DNA of 64,000 bases, taken from Bradyrhizobium sp. ISRA464. Its GTDB lineage: Bacteria > Pseudomonadota > Alphaproteobacteria > Rhizobiales > Xanthobacteraceae. The stretch spans positions 1,674,001 through 1,738,000 of the forward strand of contig NZ_CP094526.1 of assembly GCF_029910095.1 (NCBI RefSeq). Direction: 5' to 3'. The translations under genes and the position numbers were made by a program. Positions within the stretch are counted from its first letter, which is position 1. Each line of letters starts with the position of its first letter. The notes beneath the pieces are model-generated. The model was not told the DNA's origin. It searched no databases and saw nothing but the letters and a program-made list of their open reading frames with translations. This document shows, piece by piece, positions 34,411 through 43,632 of this stretch.

Positions 34411-35706
34411 TCACGCCGCGGCGAGCACCGGCTGCGCCGGCCGCCGGGCGATCATCAGCGACAGGACGGCCGCGACGATGCCGGTCAAGCCTGCGATCAT
34501 GAAGGCTTGCAGATAATCGCCCTGCGCGGAGCGCATGAAGCCGGCGAAGAACGCAGCGCTAGCGGCGCCGAGCTGATGGCCGGCGACCACCCAGCCGAAC
34601 ACCAGCGGCGCGTTCTTGTCGCCGAATGCTTCATTGGCGATGCGCACCGTGGGCGGCACGGTCGCGATCCAGTCGAGACCATAGAACACCGCGAACACCG
34701 ACAGGCTGACAAGCGAGAAATCCGAGTAGGGCAGGTAGATCAGCGACAGGCCGCGCAGTCCGTAATAGAAGAACAGCAACTTTCGCGGATCGAAACGGTC
34801 GGTGAGCCAGCCGGAGAGCGTGGTGCCGAACAGGTCGAAGAACCCCATCAGCGCCAGCAGGCTCGCCGCCTGCACCTCAACGATGCCATGGTCGCCGCAG
34901 AACGCGATCAGGTGGGTGCCGACCAGACCGTTGGTGGTGAAGCCGCAGATGAAGAAGGTGGCGAACAGGAACCAGAACGCCCGCGTCGTCGCGGCGCGCG
35001 CGAGGTTGCTGAATGCGGCGGTGAACGGATTGCCTTGCGCGGGCGACGCCGGCTGATCGTCATTGAGGCTGCCGAACGAGCGCAGGCCGACCGACGCCGG
35101 CCGCTCGGGCACCAGGAAATAGACCAGCGGAATCAGCACCGCGCAGCACGCCGCCACCGTCAGCACCACCGGCCTCCAGCCGCCCCATGCCACCAGCGCC
35201 GCAAGGCCCGGCATGAAGATCAGCGTGCCGGTCGCGGTGCTCGCCGTCAAAAGCCCCATCACGAGGCCCCGATTGGTGGTGAACCAGCGATTGACGATGG
35301 TGGCGCCGAGCACGTTGGCGACCGCGCCCGAGCCGATGCCGGAGAGCAGCCCCCATGTCAGGAACAGTTGCCACGGCGCGGTCATGAAAGTGCTGGCGCC
35401 GGTCGACGCCGCCATCAGCATGAGTGCGCCCAGCACCGTGCGGCGGATGCCGAAGCGCTGCATCACGGCCGCAGCGAATGGGCCCGCGAGGCCGTAGAGG
35501 AAGATGCCGATCGCAGCGGACGACGAGATCACGCCGACATTCCAGCCGAACGCCTGTTGCAGCGGCAGCATCAGCACGCCCGGCGTCGCGCGCAGGCCCG
35601 CCGAAGCAAGCAGCGCAAGGAAGATCACGGCGACGACGACAAACGCGTAGTTCTGGCCGAACGGCCGTCTCGGCACGGGGGCGGGTTGAAGCGGGGTGCT
35701 GGTCAT
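34411..35706 (-). CDS. MFS transporter
   Basis: A 431-residue inner-membrane carrier with 12 predicted helices. Family marks: an N-terminal helix FVVVAVIFLALLASAGLRA, GIFLYGLAGPFAAAVMQRFG, GSGAVANVLGATIVNRWF between helices 4 and 5, and DLFGTTLSGWLTDRFDPRKL, the mid-protein copy of motif A (G-x-L-x-D-R-x-x-x-R). It resembles monocarboxylate/oxalate-type MFS proteins. The substrate is unknown. It is divergent from a TetR gene with an operator dyad touching its start codon, so it is probably repressed by that protein. Confidence 0.9.
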   Translation of the reverse strand: MTSTPLQPAPVPRRPFGQNYAFVVVAVIFLALLASAGLRATPGVLMLPLQQAFGWNVGVISSSAAIGIFLYGLAGPFAAAVMQRFGIRRTVLGALMLMAASTGASTFMTAPWQLFLTWGLLSGIGSGAVANVLGATIVNRWFTTNRGLVMGLLTASTATGTLIFMPGLAALVAWGGWRPVVLTVAACCAVLIPLVYFLVPERPASVGLRSFGSLNDDQPASPAQGNPFTAAFSNLARAATTRAFWFLFATFFICGFTTNGLVGTHLIAFCGDHGIVEVQAASLLALMGFFDLFGTTLSGWLTDRFDPRKLLFFYYGLRGLSLIYLPYSDFSLVSLSVFAVFYGLDWIATVPPTVRIANEAFGDKNAPLVFGWVVAGHQLGAASAAFFAGFMRSAQGDYLQAFMIAGLTGIVAAVLSLMIARRPAQPVLAAA

Positions 35707-35760
35707 GTTACTTACCGGTACGTATTGAGGTGCGGCGTGTATACGTACCGGTCAGTAACA
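35706..35760. promoter_or_regulatory. Operator dyad between MFS and TetR genes
   Basis: TGTTACTTACCGGTACGTAT at 35706-35725 and ATACGTACCGGTCAGTAACA at 35741-35760 are inverted repeats, 19 of 20 matching. Each arm has its own TACCGGTA-like palindrome, so two TetR dimers could bind. It covers both promoters. Confidence 0.8.
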
Positions 35761-35795
35761 TTGTCAAGTGCCGTGGAGGAGCCGAAAGAACCGTC

Positions 35796-36398
35796 ATGAC
35801 CAAGACCGCCGAACCATCTGCGGAGCGCCCCGTGCGCGCCGCCGACCGGATCCGCGCCTCCGCGAGCGAACTGTTCTATCGCGAGGGCATTCGCGCCGTC
35901 GGCGTCGATGAGGTGGTCGAGCGGGCCGGCGTCACCAAGCCGAGCCTCTATCGCAGCTTCGCCTCCAAGGACGAGCTCGCGGCCGCCTATATGCGCGACT
36001 ACGACCTGGATTTCTGGGAGAAGTTCGAAAATCCCGGCGGGAAATCTTACAGCGATGCGCGCGAGCACGTGCTCGCCTATATTCGTATCCTCTCCACGCG
36101 CGCCGTGCGCAAGGGCTATCGCGGCTGCGGCCTCAGCAACGCGACGGTCGAATATCCGGCGCGCGACAATCCCGCGCGGCAGGTCGCCGAAGCGCACAAG
36201 AAGGTCTTTCGCAAGCGCCTGCGCGAGCTCGCAGCCAGCATGGGCGCGCGTCACCCCGCCGTGCTCGGCGACGCCCTGCTGCTGCTCATCGAAGGCATCT
36301 ACAGCACGGGCCAGCAATCGGAAGATGGCCCGGCGCAGTCGGCGGTCACGGTGGCGAAGCTGCTGATCGATGCGAGCGTGGTCCCTGAAGATTACTGA
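35796..36398 (+). CDS. TetR/AcrR-family repressor
   Basis: A 200-residue regulator. The N-terminal helix-turn-helix is ASELFYREGIRAVGVDEVVE and RAGVTKPSLYRSFASKDELA (about 24-63), followed by a C-terminal ligand domain with RGCGLSNATVEYP, a cysteine-containing pattern frequent in this subgroup. It is divergent from the MFS gene and should bind the 20-bp inverted repeat between them, controlling both. The inducer is unknown. Confidence 0.92.
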   Translation: MTKTAEPSAERPVRAADRIRASASELFYREGIRAVGVDEVVERAGVTKPSLYRSFASKDELAAAYMRDYDLDFWEKFENPGGKSYSDAREHVLAYIRILSTRAVRKGYRGCGLSNATVEYPARDNPARQVAEAHKKVFRKRLRELAASMGARHPAVLGDALLLLIEGIYSTGQQSEDGPAQSAVTVAKLLIDASVVPEDY

Positions 36399-36505
36399 CC
36401 TTGCGGCGGGACAGTCATACACAACGCAACGTCAATCCTTGAAGCAGGCACTCGCAAGCAATGCCTACGGATGAATCTGCGCGCCGCCTGTGGTATCTCG
36501 CCGAT

Positions 36506-36528
36506 GTTTCACGTACAAATTGTGAAAC
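36506..36528. promoter_or_regulatory. Perfect dyad upstream of small membrane protein
   Basis: GTTTCAC and GTGAAAC separated by nine bases, ending 11 bases before the proposed GTG start at 36540. It could be an operator or an RNA hairpin. The half-sites equal those of parS, but parS has no spacer. Confidence 0.4.
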
Positions 36529-36539
36529 GGGAGAGGCCG

Positions 36540-36935
36540 GTGAGACGGATAAAAAACAGGGATGAAATCCTCAAATTTATGGAGGAGGAGCACCAGCAGC
36601 ACTTCAAGGTGGCTCTCCTCTTAGCCGGCGCTCATGGGGCGGGTCTAGCGACGTGTGCGACCGTTTGGAAGGATTATGCAAGTACGCCGCAGTACCAAGG
36701 GATAGGCGTACTCTTTATCATTCTAGGAACGGGGCTGATTTCCGCGATCATCAATTACGCCATCGTGTTCATTGCTCGAAATATTGTCCGAGGTGCGCTG
36801 ATGATTCATGAAGATCCAAATGATGCTTGGGGCGCTGTGATACTCCAGATCTTTTATTGGGTGACCGTTGTGGTGTCGGCTGGCGCCTTATTGGCAGCGA
36901 TCGGGTTTTTGGTCTGGCGATCTCGTTTGCTTTGA
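36540..36935 (+). CDS. Small membrane protein of unknown function
   Basis: A 131-residue protein with a charged start (RRIKNRDEILKFMEEEHQQH) and about three hydrophobic segments: VALLLAGAHGAGLATCATV, GIGVLFIILGTGLISAIINYAIVF (split here by one family-less turn) and ILQIFYWVTVVVSAGALLAA. The GTG at 36540 is chosen because GGGAGAGG stands just before it. ATGs at 36471 and 36504 in the same frame lack such a signal, and the second lies inside a dyad. The sequence is AT-richer than neighbours, suggesting acquired DNA. No family was recognised. Confidence 0.55.
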   Translation: MRRIKNRDEILKFMEEEHQQHFKVALLLAGAHGAGLATCATVWKDYASTPQYQGIGVLFIILGTGLISAIINYAIVFIARNIVRGALMIHEDPNDAWGAVILQIFYWVTVVVSAGALLAAIGFLVWRSRLL

Positions 36936-37091
36936 CGGAACGCTGGGTCACGGCTTCTACTGCTCGTTGTCGACCGTGTCTGTTGGAGGACATCTCACAT
37001 GACCCGGTACCGTAGGTATCTGCACGCTTCCACTCAAGTATTAGAAGTGAGTAATGCCTACCGCCTTGAAATTGCATAGATATCATTTAGG

Positions 37092-38096
37092 TTGCAAGGC
37101 CTCCTATCAAGTGAGTCTTGCTTGCCTTCTGAAGCAACCTTTTTTGCAACCATTTCTGCGCACGGCGACGGATGCGCGGATGTGATTTTCGTTCACGGCT
37201 TGACTGGCGATCCGGTCGACACTTGGTCATCCGACGGAGTAACCGAGCAGGAAGGCCCATATTGGCCCAGATGGCTGGTCACCGATCTGCCGCATCTGAA
37301 TTTTTATACCTTGGGTTTTCCCGCGAGCCTCTTTGCGCAGTGGGCCAAAAAGGAAATGAACCTCTTCCAGCGCGCGAAGAACGTACTTGAGCTGTTGGCA
37401 GCGTACGGTTTTGGATCTCGCCCAATCGTCTTCGTTTGCCATAGCTTGGGTGGTTTGCTCGTAAAGCAAATCCTCAGGACTGCAAAAGAATCCACTGAAG
37501 ATGCTTGGCATATTTACTGTTCGAACTACAAAGCCATGAATGATCCGATGGAAGGATACTACTTGGCTGCCTTCTCTGCCGACCGTCACCGCTATGCCGC
37601 GAGCCTCATGCAGGAGAAGAAGCGGGGTCGTGGTTTGGCCTGCTTCAGCGAGACCCACGATAATGACCTTCTATGGGCGCACTACGCCAGCAATTGGAGC
37701 GGTATCTGCATCGAGTACGACTATTCCGAACTAAGCGCTTCGATCCGAGAACTTGAGGCCGCCAATCTTTTCCCCGTTATCTATTCGAGCGATTTGATAA
37801 CGATAGATGACCGTGATTTGATTGATGCCGAGGAGGCGGTTGATAGGATACTCAGGCAGAAGAAGCAGTGCTGGTCTTACGAAAGGGAGTGGCGCCTGTT
37901 GGCGAATTTGGGTCCGAACATGATCGGTCCATTGACGATCACGAGGATATTCTTGGGATCGAGGATAGCAAAAGATCACAAGCGACAACTGATGCAAAAC
38001 GTAGCCGACGCGGGCATGACGACTGAATTCATGCAGATGAACGTTTCCGGCTACGATCAGGAATGGATTCTAACAGACGAGATCCCGACAGACTAG
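37092..38096 (+). CDS. Alpha/beta-hydrolase to DUF2971 chimeric protein
   Basis: A 334-residue frame with two unlike halves. Residues about 28-130 are the first part of an alpha/beta-hydrolase: DVIFVHGLTGDPVDTW, WPRWLVTDLPHLNFYTLGFP, and the nucleophile elbow VFVCHSLGGLL (Ser118). The catalytic Asp and His region is missing. From about 138 it becomes a DUF2971 protein: YKAMNDPMEG, GLACFSETHDNDLLWAHYAS, GICIEYDY, CWSYEREWRLLA. The join near 37.50 kb is in frame. The start is a weak TTG. It is either an in-frame deletion fusing two genes or a rare natural fusion; hydrolase activity is unlikely. Confidence 0.7.
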   Translation: MQGLLSSESCLPSEATFFATISAHGDGCADVIFVHGLTGDPVDTWSSDGVTEQEGPYWPRWLVTDLPHLNFYTLGFPASLFAQWAKKEMNLFQRAKNVLELLAAYGFGSRPIVFVCHSLGGLLVKQILRTAKESTEDAWHIYCSNYKAMNDPMEGYYLAAFSADRHRYAASLMQEKKRGRGLACFSETHDNDLLWAHYASNWSGICIEYDYSELSASIRELEAANLFPVIYSSDLITIDDRDLIDAEEAVDRILRQKKQCWSYEREWRLLANLGPNMIGPLTITRIFLGSRIAKDHKRQLMQNVADAGMTTEFMQMNVSGYDQEWILTDEIPTD

Positions 38097-38200
38097 GCTG
38101 CCGGGATGTTCGAGTCGTTGTCGTTTCGGTTCAACATTTGCGGGGCGGATCACGCTCGGATGAACTTCTCAATCGCGCCCATAGCTAGTCGCCGCAACTA

Positions 38201-38467
38201 TCACTTGATCCCCTCCAGCATCTTCCGCGCCTCCCCCAACAACGCCCGTATCTCCCTTCGCTCGGCGATCGCATCCCTGCTGAATAGGCCGTGCTTGCGC
38301 GCGTTCTGGTTTGCCCTTGGTGCGCCGGATCCCTTTGCGCCGCCGTGCATGCGGCAGCGCGTCTTGCCGTGCACCGCCGGCGAACGGCAGGCGCCGCCGC
38401 AACGGGTTTTCGCGCCACAGCGCGGGCTCGCCAGCATCGGGCCGGTGTTTCTGATGTGATCGCTCAT
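38201..38467 (-). CDS. HGG-motif small protein (phage-associated type)
   Basis: An 88-residue protein with CGAKTRCGGACRSPAV, KTRCRMHGGAKGSGAP and NQNARKHGLFSRDAI. The H-G-G-x-x-G-S-G-A-P ... N-x-N-A-x-x-H-G pattern with Cys residues is typical of small proteins found near phage packaging genes and in isolated spots of rhizobial genomes. Its biochemical role is not known; a metal- or DNA-binding role is a guess. Its start overlaps the stop of the upstream gene by ATGA, so the pair is coupled. Confidence 0.75.
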   Translation of the reverse strand: MSDHIRNTGPMLASPRCGAKTRCGGACRSPAVHGKTRCRMHGGAKGSGAPRANQNARKHGLFSRDAIAERREIRALLGEARKMLEGIK

Positions 38468-39117
38468 GCCTGGGCTTCCGGCTTGGCATCGCGCCGTCGC
38501 CTGGGGCCCGCGGTCTTCGGCGCTTTCCGCGCCACGGATGCCGGGGTCTTGTCGGACACGATCACGCTCGCATGCTGCGTGACGTTGCCGACAATGGCCT
38601 TGCCGCCGTCCTCCACCTTCACGTTCTGCACGGTGATGGCGGGCTCGCCACGGCTGCGGTAGCGGTTGAGCGCCTCGATCTGGGCGGGAAAGGTGCGGGC
38701 GAGCCGGCCCAAGGCGCGCGCGGCGCTGTCGTGCTGGGCGAGGTCTTTTGCATAGGCGAGGTGCTGGGCGCAGCGCATCGCCATCACATGAACCGAAACC
38801 ATCTGGGCCACCAGCATCGCCTCGACGGAATCCCGGGGGCGAATGCTCTTCACCATCGAGATCATGAAGGAGAGGTTGACCTGGTCGGGACTTCCGCCGC
38901 TCACGCTGGCCTTGACCAATTGCCGGAGGATGCCGTCCATCGCCTCGCGGTCGGCGACCCCCAGTGCGTTCACCATGAGCTGTTCGCCGAGCTCCGGATC
39001 AGGATGGTCGATGCAGAAGCCGTGCGATGAGAATTTTATCCCTGGGGCTGCGGCAGCTTTGGTCGGATCAGGTGCGGCGATCGCCGTCGTCATCGCGGGG
39101 TCCGGAGCGGTGTTCAT
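38464..39117 (-). CDS. Conserved hypothetical protein, partner of HGG gene
   Basis: A 217-residue mostly helical protein. It begins with an Ala/Pro-rich segment (about 1-25). The middle has GGSPDQVNLSFMISMVKSI and a helix-rich MLVAQMVSVHVMAMRCAQHL. The end has FPAQIEALNRYRSRGEPAIT then GGKAIVGNVTQH, a block I associate with rhizobial prophage-like gene pairs. The tail is Lys/Arg-rich. The function is unknown. It is four bases overlapped with the HGG gene downstream. The start is MNTAPDPAM. Confidence 0.7.
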   Translation of the reverse strand: MNTAPDPAMTTAIAAPDPTKAAAAPGIKFSSHGFCIDHPDPELGEQLMVNALGVADREAMDGILRQLVKASVSGGSPDQVNLSFMISMVKSIRPRDSVEAMLVAQMVSVHVMAMRCAQHLAYAKDLAQHDSAARALGRLARTFPAQIEALNRYRSRGEPAITVQNVKVEDGGKAIVGNVTQHASVIVSDKTPASVARKAPKTAGPRRRRDAKPEAQA

Positions 39118-39540
39118 GTCGATCTCCCTGGCCGGCGCGCGGTTCGGCCACGCGCCGGCGATCGTCGCCGCGGGGAGCCGGTGCGCTTTTTCAATGGTGG
39201 GTGAGGATTTTCGACCGCAATCGCAAACCGACGAGCCCGCCATGGCGGGTCGACGAGCGTTTGCACGATTTCGGAATATTAGAAGTGTGCCCCTGATTTG
39301 CCCGACGTGTCAAGTCGCCTTGTCGAATGCCGGCAGCCGCCGGTTACTTTGCATGGGGTTGTTTTCGATATTTTGGCAGCGCACACCTTCGAAGGGGCGT
39401 TCTCCAACGTCACCCGCAGCTATGCCGGCAAAGGCCGGTTCTGCGATGCGGCGTAGTTGGAACGACAGCGCCGCCGGCGCGCTCATGCGGAGCAGCGGGC
39501 AGCCCCGCTGCTCCGTTGGGCAATCATGCCGGGCTCAAGT
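39118..39540. other. Gene-free region
   Basis: 423 bases between two minus-strand genes. Frames here are short and unconvincing. It should hold the promoter of the hypothetical/HGG pair. No repeat family was recognised. Confidence 0.4.
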
Positions 39541-40263
39541 TTATTCCGCTGCACCCGGCTGCTGCGCCAAAGCTTCCCCTCGACCCGTGACAGTCGGCTC
39601 CATGAAGCCCATGACCGCCCCGCTCAGGGTGCTGCCGGTCAACAGCACGGTAGCGCCAAGCACCAGCAGGCCAACGAGTGTAAGGACGCTCGCATTTGTT
39701 CCGGTTACCGCGAGAATGCCAAGAACAATCGCGGCAAGACCCGAAAGGCACTGCAGAGCCGCCGAGCCGGAGGCCATTTCACCTGCGAGGAACTCGGCCC
39801 CCGAAGACGTCCCGGCCCCGGCTCGGTACGAAGCCCGCTTCGCCCGGTAAAGACGCCAAACCGAATTGCTGCTCAACAGCAGTGCGCCACCGAACGCAAT
39901 GACTGCTGCGGCCGTCAGCGTCTGTGCAGCGATACCGACAAGAGCAAGCACGCCAAGCACGATGCCGGCTGCTCCCACCACGAACAGAGACGAAAGTCCA
40001 CCGCCTGCCATGACCTCGTCGGCCGTGCCGGCGGCACTCGGTGGGGCTATCAGCTTTGTGAACTCGGTGAGCATGGTGCCCCCCTGGATCAGTAGCGCGG
40101 CTCCGAAGACGATCGTCGCAATGGCGGCCAGCATGGATTGGCCGACGCCCGCCAGTGCGACGATCGCCAGAATGACGGTCGCTGCTCCGCCGATCGCATC
40201 AACCACGCCGCCGTAAGTTGCAGCCTCTTGGAAGGTACGTTCTGAAGTGATCATAGTTGACAT
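39541..40263 (-). CDS. Hydrophobic membrane protein with internal repeats
   Basis: A 240-residue, very Ala/Gly/Leu-rich inner-membrane protein with six hydrophobic segments in three pairs, each pair of the form LGVLALVGI-x(n)-AAVIAFGGALLL. The pairs look like an internal triplication (GGAATVILAIVALAGVG ... ATIVFGAALLIQGG; VGAAGIVLGVLALVGIA ... AVIAFGGALLLSS; LSGLAAIVLGILAVTG ... VGLLVLGATVLLTG). No catalytic or transport motif is seen. The ATG follows GGAGGTTCCC. Confidence 0.7.
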   Translation of the reverse strand: MSTMITSERTFQEAATYGGVVDAIGGAATVILAIVALAGVGQSMLAAIATIVFGAALLIQGGTMLTEFTKLIAPPSAAGTADEVMAGGGLSSLFVVGAAGIVLGVLALVGIAAQTLTAAAVIAFGGALLLSSNSVWRLYRAKRASYRAGAGTSSGAEFLAGEMASGSAALQCLSGLAAIVLGILAVTGTNASVLTLVGLLVLGATVLLTGSTLSGAVMGFMEPTVTGRGEALAQQPGAAE

Positions 40264-40506
40264 GGGAACCTCCTTTGAGGTGCGCCGATGTCGGTCGATT
40301 TGCTGACTTGAAACTTCGCTACCCCAGGTGATTCTGGCGGGGAACGCCGGCCCGGGTAGCTACTCGTGCGGCCTTCTCGTGCGCGCCTTCGATTAGGAGG
40401 GAACGCATTGCCTATTGCTAGGTTCCGTTAGCTTTTCGGCTACCGCGCCGGCCAGGACCCGGCGCGACAGGCGAGGAGAGCGGGCCGCAGTTCCGTTTAA
40501 TCACGT

Positions 40507-40522
40507 TGTTATTTCAATAACA
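40507..40522. promoter_or_regulatory. 16-bp AT-rich palindrome
   Basis: TGTTATTTCAATAACA, perfect 7-bp arms around TC, about 245 bases upstream of the membrane-protein start and 33 bases past the SEC-C gene. The two-base centre makes an operator more likely than a hairpin. Confidence 0.35.
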
Positions 40523-40554
40523 TACGAGTTCGAGTGGAAGCGTCGGCGCGATCA

Positions 40555-41136
<582 letters not shown>

Positions 41137-41479
41137 GAGAGCGCCGGCGACAGTTGAGAAATTATCTTCTAAAGCGAAGAGGCAATATGGATCAGCTCGG
41201 TGAGCCGAGCAACTCCCAGATCGACAAATGGCGCAGCAACCACTTGCCCGTTTCGTTCATCGCCTCAGTTCGCTGACGCCCAACCTCGGGAACAAAGTTC
41301 CCGTCAGGCGTGTTATCGAAGCCCAGCCAAGTACAACACTTGAGGTGCGCTGGGTTCGTTCCCGATCAAGCGGTTGAGCGAGATGATAGCTTCAAGTGGA
41401 GGGCGCTTCCGCGGCGCAAATTCCCACCGCATTCCGGACGGTGCCAGTGCGCGGCCATGCAACCGGTTAAGGACATTGC
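41137..41479. other. Gene-free region upstream of glycosyltransferase
   Basis: 343 bases without a credible gene. It lies between divergent genes and should carry both promoters. No repeat or box was assigned. Confidence 0.4.
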
Positions 41480-43174
41480 ATGGCGCTTGAACGGGTGGAT
41501 CGCGACAGCTCTGGGTTTGTGAGGCCGCAACTCGGCCTCGCATTTGCTGCTCGCCATGCCGAGACGTTGCTCGTGCTCCTTGTGCTCGGCGTGGCCTTGG
41601 TCATCGGGCTTGCGACCGCCGCGGATTACGGGCTGTCCACCGACGAATTCAACACCGACGAGTACGGCCCCAAGGCGCTTGCCTGGTACACGAGCGCTTT
41701 TGCGGACCGGTCTCAGTTCGAGACGGTCGAAGAGTATCTGTGGATGTATGGACCGTGGTTTCAGATGCTCGTCGCGGCCGTGCAGTCGCTTGATCTCGCG
41801 AGCCCGATCACGGTCCGGCACGCCATGACCTTCCTGTTCGGCCTCGCTGGGCTCGCCGCCGTCGTGCCGATCGCACGGCTCACGGTCGGGGCCTGGGCTG
41901 GGCTCACGGCGCTCGCCCTGTGCCTGCTGACCGGTTACCTCTACGGCAACCTGTTCTTCGCCCCGATCGACGTGCCGTTCCTGTTCGCCATGAGCTGGTC
42001 GACGCTCTCGATCGTCCTGATGGTGCGGCGGGAGGTGCCAAGCTGGCGTCCGACCCTTGCGGCGGGCCTTGCCACTGGCCTCGCCATCGCGACGCGCACC
42101 GGCGGGGTGATTACGCACGCCTACCTCGTCGGCGGCATGAGCCTGTGCGCGCTCGAGGCGCTGCTGCGCCATGGCCGCGCCGGCTATGGCCCTTTGCGCC
42201 AGATCGCCTTGCATACGTTGCTTGTCATCCTCATCGCCTGGCTGACGGCGATGGCGCTGTGGCCGTGGTTGCAGATTGGAAATCCGCTCATGCAATTCCG
42301 CGAAGCCTATCGGCACTTTGCCACGCTCGACACCTCGTTCGAATTCCAGAACTGGGGCCAGCTCACCTTCACCGATAAACTGCCCGCCTGGTACATCCCG
42401 GGACAGCTTCTGGCGCGTTTGCCTGAGGGCTTTCTGGCATTGCTGTTGCTCGGCATGGCGGTCTGGATCGGTGCTGCAGCGGCGTGGACGCGCGCCACCT
42501 TCAGCGCCCTGCGTCGGTCCGGCGTCGCAGGACTGCGACCGGTCGCGGCCGAGCTCGCAGGTGCGCGCGCGGTGCTGGTCGTCAGCGTTGCGGCGTTCGG
42601 ACCTATCGCGGTGCTCATCCTGCAGGGCTTGACGCTCTATGACGGTGTCCGCCACGTATTGTTCGTGATCCCTATGCTCGCCATCGTCGCCGCGCGTGGG
42701 CTCACGAGCCTCTTGCCCTTCTTGCGACGCCTCCCGATCGTGCCCGTGGCCCTCGGGGTCGCGCACACGGCCACCATCCTGGCGACGCTCATCATCCTGC
42801 ATCCGCTTGAATATATCGCGATGAACGGTCTGGCAGGCGGCGTCGCCGGCGCTTACGGCCGCTTCGACCTCGACTATTGGAGCATGGCGGCTCCCGAGGC
42901 GCTGCGCCGCCTCGAGGCGCGAATTGACGCCGAAGGTCGGTTCGCGGGCGATTCACCGCGCGTGCTGCTCTGCCTGGCCTGGCGCGAGCAACTGGCAGGC
43001 GTGATGTTCCATCGCAACTGGATTGCCGAGACAGATCTGGACAAGGCCGACTACCTGATCGCCACCGAGCGCTGGCCTTGTGCCGAGGGCACGACGGCCG
43101 TACTGGTTGATGAGGTCAAACGATTTGGCCGCCCCTTCGCCTGGATCTACGCCAATTCGTCGCGGGCTCGGTGA
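41480..43174 (+). CDS. GT-C membrane glycosyltransferase (GT39/PMT-like)
   Basis: A 564-residue polytopic protein with about 11 hydrophobic segments and the GT-C layout. The first periplasmic loop carries acidic residues in GLSTDEFNTDEYG (about 54-66), the place of the catalytic D/E in ArnT/PMT-type enzymes. It uses a polyprenyl-phosphate sugar to modify a lipid, protein or glycan on the outer side of the inner membrane. The ATG follows AAGGA. It is convergent with the DUF2304-GT2-methyltransferase operon, whose GT2 enzyme could make the polyprenyl-linked donor. Confidence 0.82.
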   Translation: MALERVDRDSSGFVRPQLGLAFAARHAETLLVLLVLGVALVIGLATAADYGLSTDEFNTDEYGPKALAWYTSAFADRSQFETVEEYLWMYGPWFQMLVAAVQSLDLASPITVRHAMTFLFGLAGLAAVVPIARLTVGAWAGLTALALCLLTGYLYGNLFFAPIDVPFLFAMSWSTLSIVLMVRREVPSWRPTLAAGLATGLAIATRTGGVITHAYLVGGMSLCALEALLRHGRAGYGPLRQIALHTLLVILIAWLTAMALWPWLQIGNPLMQFREAYRHFATLDTSFEFQNWGQLTFTDKLPAWYIPGQLLARLPEGFLALLLLGMAVWIGAAAAWTRATFSALRRSGVAGLRPVAAELAGARAVLVVSVAAFGPIAVLILQGLTLYDGVRHVLFVIPMLAIVAARGLTSLLPFLRRLPIVPVALGVAHTATILATLIILHPLEYIAMNGLAGGVAGAYGRFDLDYWSMAAPEALRRLEARIDAEGRFAGDSPRVLLCLAWREQLAGVMFHRNWIAETDLDKADYLIATERWPCAEGTTAVLVDEVKRFGRPFAWIYANSSRAR

Positions 43175-43221
43175 GTGACGTCCCCGGCACAAACTTGCCC
43201 CGCGCGACTTGGCAATGGCAT

Positions 43222-43632
43222 CTACTTCTTCGCCTGCAATTCGATCGGGGGCGCCTCGACCTTGCGGGCCAACTTGACCGGGCGACGTTTTCGCGGGGGG
43301 CCTGCCTCACGCCGGCTCTCCTTGGCGCGATCGATCGCCACGGCGCGCGTCAGCCGCGTGATCATGTCGAGCTGGAGCCGCAGCTTGAGATGCAAGTGGA
43401 GCATGATGAGCAGGCTGATCACGACCCAGGTGTAGACGATCAGGTCTGACCCGCGGCCGATTCCCGCGAAGGCCGCAAGCGCCGTGGCATGCTCCGGCAC
43501 CCAGACGAAGTAGAGGCCGGCGAGCGCGGCGCCGCTCGCGAACAGCCCGATGATCGGCACCGTTCGATGCGCCGACCATGCGTAGACCAGAACCAACGCG
43601 AGAAGGGCGGTCAGAAACAGCTGCGCGATCAT
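43222..43632 (-). CDS. DUF2304 membrane protein
   Basis: A 136-residue protein with three hydrophobic segments (IAQLFLTALLALVLVYAW, VPIIGLFASGAALAGLYFVW, DLIVYTWVVISLLIMLHLHL) followed by MITRLTRAVAIDRA and a basic tail. Small proteins of this family lie next to dolichol-phosphate-mannose-like GT2 genes and probably help anchor or regulate them. The start overlaps the upstream GT2 stop by four bases. Confidence 0.8.
   Translation of the reverse strand: MIAQLFLTALLALVLVYAWSAHRTVPIIGLFASGAALAGLYFVWVPEHATALAAFAGIGRGSDLIVYTWVVISLLIMLHLHLKLRLQLDMITRLTRAVAIDRAKESRREAGPPRKRRPVKLARKVEAPPIELQAKK

Noticed and set aside
34378..35799. 473-codon plus-strand frame opposite the MFS gene
   Set aside because: Arg/His/Gln-rich shadow; the minus strand has 12 membrane helices and MFS motifs.
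36506..36528. Possible parS centromere site
   Set aside because: Half-sites match parS, but a nine-base spacer breaks the 16-bp palindrome that ParB needs, and no par genes are near. Kept only as a dyad.
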